Assembly: GCA_023362775.1 (NCBI GenBank)
Contig: JALMGJ010000004.1
Span: 49,408,298 to 49,472,297 of the forward strand
DNA: 64,000 bases
From: Charina bottae
Lineage: Eukaryota; Chordata; Lepidosauria; Squamata; Charinaidae
Reading direction: 5' to 3'
Part shown: positions 56,297-64,000 of the stretch, one piece after another
How positions within the stretch are numbered: position 1 is the stretch's first letter
How the letters are laid out: each line of letters begins with the position of its first letter
Notes under the pieces: generated by a model
The model's database searches: none
What the model was told of the DNA's origin: nothing
What the model saw: only the letters and a program-made list of their open reading frames with translations
Made by a program: the position numbers and the translations under genes

Positions 56297-56661
56297 TCTG
56301 AGTAAAGTTAGTAAGGGAATCCTTAAATATGTTTCTAGGCTGGCTGTGTGACCATGCACCTGGGGCTAGGTCATGGTTATTTTTGAGATGTTGTTTCTAA
56401 GTCCCTTTATCATCTAAAGGAGGATCGTTAAGATTACCCTGCTGCTGTTGAGCTTGTGAAATGGTCTTAATCTTCCTAGGCACAGAAGACAAAGCAGGAA
56501 GGAAGATAGGGGAAAGGTTATGCCTGAGGCCCCCACCTCTATTCAAGGAAGGATTTTCCAAGTTGGCATGAATGGATTCCTTGACCCCTCTCTCAAACCA
56601 CCTATCTTCTCTGTCTAAAATGTGAACATTAATTAACTGGATTGCATACACTACATTGCTT

Positions 56662-57329
56662 TCCTGCAGAGCTGTTCTCAGGCCTGTGGATATCCAAATT
56701 GGGCCTTCACCAAATCTAAGTCTACCAGACCTAAAACAGCGACAGATAGGGCTGAGACTCAGAGTAAACGGAAGAACCTGGTCATTCCTTACATGGCTGG
56801 CGTGTCTGAAAAGATCAAACGGATATTTGGCAAACACCACATACCTGTATATTTCAAACCCACCAACACACTGAGACAGAGGCTTGTACACCCCAAAGAT
56901 CAAACTCCAAAACACAAGGAAAGCAATGTAGTGTATGCAATCCAGTGCAGTGAGGAGTGCTCTGAACTCTACATTGGAGAAACCAAACAACCTTTGTACA
57001 GGAGGATGGCCCAACACAGGAGAAGTAACACCACAGGACCAGAGTCAGCAGTTTATCTTCATCTAAAGGAAAAAGGACACTCATTTGAGGACATTAATGT
57101 TCACATTTTAGACAGAGAAGATAGGTGGTTTGAGAGAGGGGTCAAGGAATCCATTCATGCCAACTTGGAAAATCCTTCCTTGAATAGAGGTGGGGGCCTC
57201 AGGCATAACCTTTCCCCTATCTTCCTTCCTGCTTTGTCTTCTGTGCCTAGGAAGATTAAGACCATTTCACAAGCTCAACAGCAGCAGGGTAATCTTAACG
57301 ATCCTCCTTTAGATGATAAAGGGACTTAG
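56662..57329 (+). pseudogene. PLE C-terminal polyprotein with GIY-YIG endonuclease
   Basis: 5'-truncated. The frame can be followed from near 56664 (residues like CGYPNWAFTKSKS, the end of the RT region), across MAGVSEKIKRIFGKHHIPV (from 56793) to the TAG at 57327-57329. The nuclease has VVYAIQCSEECSELYIGETK with Tyr and the YIG box, Arg in PLYRRMAQHRR, His in SAVYLHLKEKGHSF, and Glu in the ILDREDRWFERGVKESIH block. The RT palm is absent, so this copy is not autonomous. The same C-terminal residues are encoded again on the minus strand of the left arm (56397-56660). Confidence 0.87.
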
Positions 57330-57429
57330 AAACAACATCTCAAAAATAACCATGACCTAGCCCCAGGTGCAAGGTCACACAGCCAGCCTAGAAACATATT
57401 TAAGGATTCCCTTACTAACTTTACTCAGA

Positions 57430-57460
57430 CTGAAGAAGCTCCTTGGATAAGGAGTGAAAC
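57430..57460 (+). ncRNA. Hammerhead-ribozyme-like core, PLE family 1 (right terminus)
   Basis: CTGAAGA at 57430-57436, an extra A, stem GCTCCTT / AAGGAGT with loop GGAT, GAAAC at 57456-57460, then GTTTCC. CTCAG just upstream and CTAAG downstream are in position for stem I. The C-to-T change in stem II leaves a G-U pair. Confidence 0.5.
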
Positions 57461-57997
57461 GTTTCCACTAAGAAAATAGAAATCCAGTTGACATGATTCA
57501 AGCCACAGACTGTTCCACCTGGATGACTGAGAACCTTCATAGACATATAATATTTGGAATATTAAAGGAGATTTTTGAAGAATGGGACCAGAAATTAGTA
57601 GTCTCAATATCAACAGTATCAATAATGATGTCTGCTTCTATGGATAGACTATGTCTAAAGGATGTTAATGAAGGAATGACGGATGTGAAACAAATAATGT
57701 TGGATGCAGAAATAGTAGAATCAGAAATATTGGATTAAAAAAAGTGTGGATTACAAGACAGAGAAGGCATTTAAAGTGGAACCAGTGACAGGCCAAGAGA
57801 ATGACCCAGATAAGGAGACTTCACTGGATATGCAAAAGAAGCTGCCTGAAGTTTTAAAAATTAAAGTGGAAATACAAATGATAAACCAAGAGAATGACCT
57901 GGATAATGTATTTTTATTGGATTAACAAAAGAGGCTTTTTAAAGCCTTGAAGAAGCCTATGCAATGGGATAAAGAAGAACTGAAGAGAGATCAAATC

Positions 57998-58174
57998 TAT
58001 GTATTGTCGAAGGCTTTCACGGCCGGAGTTCAATGGCTGTTGTGGGTCTTCTGGGCTGTGTGGCCGTGTTCTGGAAGTTGTGGTTCTGAATATGCTGGCC
58101 ACAGATGCTGGCGAAACGTTAGGAACCACAACTTCCAGAACACGGCCACACAGCCCGGAAGACCCACAACAGCC
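57998..58174. mobile_element. Palindromic PLE insertion, family 2, non-coding
   Basis: A 177-bp insertion between 12-bp direct repeats AGAGATCAAATC (57986-57997 and 58175-58186). After about 35 bp (TATGTATTGTCGAAGGC...) it consists of two complementary arms of about 52 bp (58033-58085 and 58122-58174). The loop carries a hammerhead-like sequence: CTGAATA from 58086, stem, GAAAC near 58113-58117. The right arm equals the terminus of the coding PLE at 38897-39779. Confidence 0.85.
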
Positions 58175-58444
58175 AGAGATCAAATCCTTTGTCAATATTT
58201 GAATGAATTAAAGATTAAGACTATTAGAAGTAAAAGGAAGAAGTATAAAGTTGGTTTATTTGATCAAGGTTAAAATAAGACATATTTTTATGAAACTCTG
58301 GCAACCCTTTATGGACTTTTTGCTGACACCAGGATTGAAAAATTGATATCTTATGGATTTGCTTATAGATAAGGGATGGGTTATAGGACGAAGAGATATT
58401 GTTTGTAACCTTATAGGGGGTGAACAGCTACCAAACTTGTTTAT

Positions 58445-58605
58445 TTTTTTATTTATCAAATTTTGTCACTGCCCATTTTCCCCCTCAAGACGGACTCTGG
58501 GCGGTTTACAGTAAAACTGATCAATTAAAACAATAAGCATAAAATATAAATACAATATATAAAATGTAAATACAATTATCAAATAATTATAAAAATAAGA
58601 ATAAG
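58445..58605 (-). mobile_element. CR1/L2-group LINE 3' end fragment
   Basis: On the minus strand: GTAAACCGCCCAGAGTCCGT, then a GGGCAGTGACAAAATT block and an AATAAAAAAATAAA tail. It matches the other CR1-group tails in the window. Confidence 0.7.
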
Positions 58606-58639
58606 TTTATGCTTGTTGTGATGAAGATTGGAAGTCAAT

Positions 58640-58870
58640 TCTTTATATATTTCTTTTCTTTTTCTTTATTTCCCCCTTCCCTTTTTTCTTTTCTTTTCTT
58701 TTCTTTTCTATTTTTTCTTTCTTTGCACTTTTTATTCTCTCTTTACTTTGTATTGCTTTTTATTACTGCAGTTAAAATCTTTAACTATCTATCAACCTAT
58801 CAACCTATCAATCTATCTATCTAGTTTTGCTTTCACCTGTCAGCACATTTTATGAACAAGGCACTTTGTA
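58640..58870. repeat. T/C-rich low-complexity and ATCT repeats
   Basis: CTTTT-rich tracts (58655-58740) and (ATCT/AACCT)n near 58785-58822. Confidence 0.8.
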
Positions 58871-59203
58871 AGGTAAAGGTAAAGGTTCCCCCCGCACAGT
58901 TGTGCAGTCGTGTCCGACTCTAGGGGCCGGTGCTCATCTCCGTTTGTTAGCCGAAGAGTCAGCGTTGTCCGAAGACGCTTCCACGGTCATGTGGCTGCAT
59001 GACGCACGCAGAACGCTGTTACCTTCCCACCGAAGTGGTACCTATTCATCTACTTGCATTTGCATGCTTTCGAATTGCTAGGTTGGCAAGAGCTGGAGCT
59101 AGTGTGGGAGCTCACTCCGCACACAAGGCTAGGGATTTGAACCTCCAAACTTGCGATCTTCCGATCGACAAGCCTGGCGTCTTACCCGCTGAGCCACCAC
59201 GCC
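58871..59203 (-). mobile_element. tRNA-derived SINE (Sauria-like), copy 5
   Basis: The minus strand has box A TGGCTCAGCGGGTAAG and a degenerate box B (GGTTCAAATCC). The body and tail GAGTCGGACACGACTGCAC are as in the other copies, ending AACCTTTACCTTTACCTT. Flanking CTTTGTA heptamers (58864-58870 and 59204-59210) may be the remnant of a TSD. Confidence 0.9.
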
Positions 59204-59210
59204 CCTTTGT

Positions 59211-60055
59211 ACACTTTGCACAGTCTCTCTATTCAAGTCCACTTGTATGATGATTTTGGAAAACAAGCTGATCAGGAGGCATATGGATGGCTATGAGTTC
59301 TAACTCTACAAGTGTCAGACATATTAGATTTTGAGGTGGCTCCTTTATTGCTGTTAACATCTAATCTCTTGTATGCATTATGATTTTTTAAAACTGTATT
59401 AAAACTTTTGAATACAGTCTGTTTGATATGTTTATCGTTTTATATCTTTGTTGTACGCCATCCAAAGTCACTTTTTTGTGAGATGGGCAGCCATATAAAT
59501 TTATATTATACTGTATATAATTAAGTGCTGTGGATCTTTGCTGTTAGGCATATTTTACATCTTTAAATACCTACAAGAGAAGATTAGAGTTAAATGACAA
59601 TTATGTTACCTGAGAATAACTATAATTTCACTTCATAAATAGTGATGAGGGAACAAATTATGAATATACAACTCTCTGATGAACAGTGAGTTCCTGCTAT
59701 ACATTTATATTTTCTTCAGCTTTGCAACTGTATTTTAACTAGAATCACTGTTCCTTCATTTCTCCCCTCTACTGATGAGTGTCACCATCGGTTCAACACT
59801 TTCTAATGCAATATAATTGATGCATATCCTAGAAATGTGTACTGACTACATTGTATGAGCACCATCTACAAGCTTCTGATTCAGATTAGGAAAGCATTTT
59901 GAATTGACTTTAACAAATTGAGAATTGGCTCAATCCAACTTGGGGTCCAAATCAGACTCTTGGATTCAGAATAATAAGGGAATGGTAAAGAGAAAAATAT
60001 ACTGTATAGAAAACTAAAAGGGGACAATGTCTACAGGACTGCTCAGAAATGCCAC
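59211..60055. other. Unassigned sequence
   Basis: A weak CR1-type tail-like motif (GCCATCCAAAGTCA, then GAGATGGGCAG) occurs near 59457-59500. Otherwise nothing is recognised. Confidence 0.4.
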
Positions 60056-60475
60056 AATTGAAATGTAGAGAAAGTAACCCCCAAATCCCAAAGGACCAGG
60101 TTACTGCCTATCTCTCACGGTCTCACCCATCTGGTAAAATCAGGCAAAGTTAGTGCACTTTGGGTCCTCTCAATCAAACAATGCCATCTATCAGGGGTCA
60201 GGAGGTATGCCTTCTCTGTTACAGTGCCTGCTGTCTGGAACAACATCCCCCCCAGAAAGCCATTTAGCTCCACCCTGATGATGTTCTGCAAGTTTCTAAG
60301 AAACCAGCTGTTCTTCCAGGTCTTGGGGTAGGGTGTTTGTGGTTGTTTCTTGGGTAGTTTTTCTGGTTACTTAAGTTACTTTTATTGTTTTCCTATTTTA
60401 AGTATAAGCCATCAGAGTCATTCTGGAGTTGAGTGGCTTCTGAAATTATTAAAATAGATAAATAAATCCACCACA
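60056..60475 (+). mobile_element. CR1/L2-group LINE 3' fragment
   Basis: Plus-strand frames with stops resemble the ORF2 C-terminus (a CLLCYSACCLEQHPP-like stretch near 60210-60255). A tail with GTATAAGCCATCAGAGTCAT and AATAGATAAATAAAT follows. Strongly decayed. Confidence 0.55.
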
Positions 60476-60929
60476 CATTTAATGGGTTGTGCCAAATAAA
60501 CTATTAGGAATTAGAGTCTTCATTTGAGAACAGAAGTCTTACCCAATTAAGAATGAAAAGAAGCACATAGTTGCAACATAAAATAACAAAATGAAGAGGA
60601 GGAAAATAAATTAGTTCACTACAAATTACACATCAATATGATTTCCTCAAGACATACGAAAATATCCTTCCATATGAGGAAGAGCCAATAGATATATGAA
60701 ATAAGCATCCATATAGTTGTTGTGCAGAGTTTCTTGCCATCAGATTTGCTCCTAACTTCACCACTCATATTAAGATTCACTGATGAAGCTCATACATACC
60801 AACATGGTGTAGTGGCAATGTGGAAGACCATTGTTATTTTGAGGAGTTAAGTGACATATTTTGATTTTCTCTCACACGAAGAAGATTAGTTTCTTTTGAG
60901 TTATACTGATGTTTAACTGGCTTGTTTTT

Positions 60930-61575
60930 ATTTCTGTTTGAAATGGGGGGGGAGAGATAAGGAAAAAAAACCAAGATTAAAACTTTGAGAATAAGTCCAC
61001 TCTTCCACCAGCCCCTCCAGAAAATATTTCTGTTTGGAATGTGGGGGGAGATAAGAGATTGTTTTTGTTAGGCACTAGCTTATCTGTATAGCTTCCCAGG
61101 CTCTTGGAAACAGGTGCCTCAGACTCTGGGAACTATCCTAGTCAAGGTCGGGTCATGCAGCCTCAGTACCATGGAAACAGAGTCACAAGGTTTTAGGGCC
61201 AGACATTGATAAAACTCTTAGGATTGTCTTTTGTTTGGGAGCTTCTGCACAGATCTTAGCGCTGGATGCTGTGGAAAAGAGCCATCCTGGGGAATCCCTG
61301 TTGTCTTGGTCAAGAGGCTCCTGACAGCTAAAGGGGATAGGGTCTCAACTTGCTGGTATGTTATGATTTCCTTTCTTTATGCTATGCTTTTCATGCTTTT
61401 GTTTAATCTGCCTAAACTGTGTTTCTGGTTAAACTGTGTTTCTGTTTAAATTTGTTTGCTTAGGTTTATAATAAAGCTTAAACTCTCTTTATCCACTGGT
61501 GTGCTTATTGTCTCTGGATCTAAAAGAACCAATTGTCTGAGCACCTGATCACTGCTTGGGCACTTGGCGGAACAC
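60930..61575 (+). mobile_element. Probable solo LTR of a retrovirus-like element
   Basis: A polyadenylation signal AATAAAGCTTAAAC lies at 61470-61483, followed by a T/C-rich segment and GTGTGCTTATTGTCTCTGG, the typical R-U5 layout. The upstream part has a 34-bp imperfect direct repeat (about 60930-60963 and 61026-61060), like repeated enhancer units. No internal region and no clear TSD were found, so the limits are approximate. Confidence 0.45.
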
Positions 61576-62285
61576 ATGGTACTATAGGGGACTTGGCTGT
61601 ATGTCTGGAATTTCTGGCTCACTGAACATATCCCGTAATTAAAAGTACACTAACTGCATATAATGTCTAATTTATCTTCGTAAGAAAAGGATTTAATGAG
61701 CACACCAAAAAAAATCCTTCACTTGAACTCTCTGAATTTTCTGAACAACCCCTCAAAATTAGGTTGCCTAATTTTGCTATATAGCCTTCCAGCAACATGA
61801 TTTTTTCAAAAGGAAGATAGAAAGAAAATAAATCCATACAGATATTGATTGTTTACCCCCTAAGAAAGTTCACACCTGCATAGAATTTGCACAGGGATCT
61901 ATAATTGGAATGACACACACCAGTGCTCACATACACACAAACCTGATGACAAAGATAGATACCAGAGAGTTATTGAGAAGACATAATGCAGAGCAAGATA
62001 CACATTATCAGTGAGGTTCAGTCTACTCAAAAGTTCATTGAGTTCAGTTGTCTTATAAGGACTGCAATCAAATGGGTTTATTTTGATTAGCACTAAACGT
62101 GCAATTCTATAAATGACTTTCCAGACATAAGTGCAACTGAGTTTGACAGAGCTTGGGGTGGAGGGTGGGGTGTCTAAGCATCTAATGCCCCTTTAAACAA
62201 TAGTTGGAGATAATTAATGCCTTAGTTAAAAGTTTTAAATACAGTATATCTTTAGAAATTAAAGTATTGCTTCTAAATTTGACCG
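61576..62285. other. Unassigned sequence
   Basis: No gene or repeat recognised. Confidence 0.4.
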
Positions 62286-62288
62286 TAA

Positions 62289-62345
62289 GCTTCTCCTCCT
62301 CCTCCACCTCCTCCTCCTCCACCTCCTCCTCCTCCTCCTCCTTCT
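62289..62345. repeat. (CTC)n / (CTCCAC) triplet repeat
   Basis: Imperfect CTC triplets interrupted by CCACC. The Ser- or Arg-rich frames are artefacts. Confidence 0.9.
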
Positions 62346-62773
62346 TTTCAGCAGCTCATAATTCACAATATATTTACAATAAGGTACAACAAGGTACATT
62401 GATACATTTCTAGAATGGCATATAAATGTTAGACTCATATTTATTATTTGGGACAGATAGCCAACTTTACTGCCAATATGTTGTTTTCTTGTAGCCTGTA
62501 ATGGAAGTAACGTTTGACAGATATACAAGTGACAACCAGATTTTCTTAAGAATATTTGCAAAAAAATAAAAGGGCTTAATTAACTTACATTTAGAATATA
62601 AGTGTTCATGACAATGCAAAAATAATCTTATAGCAAAAAATATATCTCTATTTCTAATAATTCCATACCTGCTTTTGTTGTGTGTGGACATTTTCTCCTG
62701 AATGGTCCACATTCTTTCCCTGTTTATACTTACTCATTAGTATTCATTTACCACAACAGGAGAAGATTGTTTC
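62346..62773. other. Unassigned AT-rich sequence
   Basis: No gene or repeat recognised. Confidence 0.4.
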
Positions 62774-62826
62774 ATCGCTTCTCGGCCTTTTGGCTAAGAT
62801 CAAGTGTAGTATCTGTTCTTATCAGT
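62774..62826 (+). pseudogene. U2 snRNA 5' fragment (truncated pseudogene)
   Basis: 53 nt identical, as I recall the vertebrate sequence, to nucleotides 1-53 of U2 snRNA: ATCGCTTCTCGGCCTTTTGG, then CTAAGATCAAG, the branch-point-recognition GTGTAGTATC, and TTATCAGT. The match stops abruptly, and the Sm site and 3' stem-loops are missing. No snRNA promoter element is evident upstream. It is therefore a truncated, probably retrotransposed copy, not a working spliceosomal RNA gene. Confidence 0.88.
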
Positions 62827-64000
62827 ATGCATGACTATATCAACACATGATAATGGCTTGTATGGGGGAGCATAAGGATAGATCACCTCAGCTGAAATTG
62901 GCATTAGTCAACACAGACCAAATGCATTTTACACATAAACAACGAACTTGGGTAATAGTCATAAAATGCCAAATCACTGAGAAAAGCTTATATTTGCACA
63001 GATGAATTTTTGTCCTTCTGGATTTGAAAGACAGCTAAAGTGGTGAGCCAGTTTGTAAAGAGCTCATAGAAAGAATTATTCCACAGTAAAATCAGAGAAT
63101 CATAGAACAGACTCAATGAAAGACAGCCTACCACTTCTTGGGTAACTGGGTCCACAGTTGAACTGCTGTTATTGTTAGGAAGGATTCCCATTCCCCTTTC
63201 CAGCAACTCAATCAGAAACTGCCTTTTTGTAACTTGAATAACACTTCTCCCCTTTCTAACTTGAACCATACTTCCATATTTCCCAGTAGAAGAAGATACT
63301 GTAACAGTAAATTCAAAAATAGGTTGCAGCAACAAGTGGGTTGAGTCCAGTCTGCACTGTGGTGGTCAATTGATGAAGTGGTTTGATGGTTTCTTACTAC
63401 AAGATTTTGGTAAAATTCTGTCATATTTACTTCCGATCTACAAAACTTCTTCACCAGCAGGAAGGACAAACATTTGCAAACCCATCTGCTGGCCAAGTTG
63501 CACAGTTCAATTAGCAGCAATAAGGCTAAAGCCACCATGCTCGGAAGAATTAGGATTTATGTGTTACCCTTTTGGCACGAATTTAACCTAGCAGTTTTAG
63601 TCTCTGCCCTCCTCCCCCCCCCCCTCAGTTGTTCAGCAGTGCCATTAGAAATAACATTTATGATGCATTTAATCGATAAGCCATGCTGAAAAGACTATTT
63701 TACCATCTTGTGCTGGGAGCTCTATTTCCCAATGATACATAGAGCCGAGTAAGCAGAATAATTAGTGTATCATAATCTGACAGAAAGATTACTGCCATAT
63801 CCTGTAGGTACCAAGAGATTCACTGAAACATGTAGGATAATTTTAATTCTTTTTCTCAAATTCCACAGAAGAACTGGAATTGCTCTTCAAATGCTATTTA
63901 TATGCCTGAAAGACATCAGTCTAAATCTAGCTAAAAGAAGCATAACCAGATATAAGAGAAATATAGATAGTCCCTACCTGCTTGAATTGACACAGTAGCC
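62827..64000. other. Unassigned sequence to the window end
   Basis: A C-rich homopolymer is at 63614-63625. Short frames only. No gene or repeat recognised. Confidence 0.4.

Larger units (their letters stand above)
56216..57545. mobile_element. Penelope-like element, family 1, forming a large inverted repeat
   Basis: A 1,330-bp insertion between perfect 13-bp direct repeats TATAATATTTGGA (56203-56215 and 57546-57558). The right part (about 56662-57545) is the forward 3' end of the PLE, with a GIY-YIG gene and 3' terminus. The left part (56216-56661) is the inverse complement of about 57093-57530 followed by 56919-56948, so it skips about 144 bp. The result is a hairpin with arms of more than 400 bp. 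The outer 80 bp equal those of the palindromic insertion at 1295-1514. PLEs commonly insert with partial inverted 5' copies. Confidence 0.9.
55440..58440 (+). mobile_element. Possible L1-derived sequence split by two PLE insertions
   Basis: 55460-55800 starts CACCTGGACTTCCAGTGGAG and is G+C richer. It is followed by A-rich sequence (55800-56215), then purine-rich sequence with acidic and Lys/Glu-rich frames (57559-57997), and a stretch near 58290 reading KLWQPFMDFLLTPGLKN. This order could be L1 5' UTR, ORF1-like and C-terminal fragments, but no catalytic motif is visible. The PLE insertions at 56216-57545 and 57998-58174 are clear. The identity of the host sequence is not. Confidence 0.3.

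Noticed and set aside
62774..62826. Functional U2 snRNA gene
   Set aside because: Match ends after about nucleotide 53. No Sm site or 3' stem-loops and no evident upstream promoter element.

Overview
The window reads as intergenic or intronic DNA of a squamate reptile, probably a snake. The evidence is the transposon mix: BovB (RTE) LINEs, L1, CR1/L2-group LINEs with the reptile-type 3' tail, an R4 element, Penelope-like elements (PLEs), a Ty3/Gypsy remnant, hAT transposons with MITE-like derivatives, tRNA-derived SINEs with a BovB-like tail, and long GATA/ATAG arrays. I found no host protein-coding exon that I can support. The only cellular RNA gene trace is a 53-nt truncated copy of U2 snRNA at 62774-62826.

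Layout. 1-8 kb: a palindromic PLE insertion (1295-1514), a 5'-inverted BovB fragment (2502-2745), and CR1-like copy A (4027-7554), apparently inside an older CR1 on the other strand. 9.6-13 kb: a CCTT/CTTT array, a degenerate Gypsy pol fragment and an old RTE/BovB-like element, all on the minus strand. 13.6-16.1 kb: a complete but broken hAT-Charlie-type transposon with perfect 8-bp target-site duplications (TSDs). 17.7-23.5 kb: two SINEs, a hAT MITE, and a 1.35-kb non-autonomous hAT carrying three ~233-bp tandem units. 25.4-29.9 kb: CR1-like copy B, a BovB 3' fragment sitting in its microsatellite tail, and a long TAAAA array. 31.8-32.4 kb: another non-autonomous hAT.

33.95-42.66 kb is one nested structure. 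An R4 element with a tRNA-like 5' head is split by a 5'-inverted L1 with a 17-bp TSD, and a PLE lies inside the L1. 43.7-44.9 kb: two SINEs embedded in GATA-type arrays. 48.4-51.6 kb: an essentially full-length, single-frame BovB (3,224 bp, perfect 12-bp TSD, two premature stops). 52.9 kb: a second hAT of the 31.8-kb family with a perfect TSD. 55.4-58.4 kb: an A-rich, possibly L1-derived host sequence hit twice by PLEs. One is a 1.33-kb insertion forming a giant inverted repeat; the other is a 177-bp palindrome. 58.9-61.6 kb: a SINE, CR1 ends and a probable solo LTR.

How parts relate: the autonomous families (BovB, L1, PLE, hAT) are present beside the non-autonomous ones that could use their machinery (SINEs with a BovB-like tail, hAT MITEs, palindromic PLE termini). 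Every protein-coding element I can read is broken here. The most interesting signal is a hammerhead-ribozyme-like core (CTGAAGA, hairpin, GAAAC) at the termini of two different PLE families, and short palindromic PLE insertions that consist of little else yet have clean 12-13-bp TSDs.
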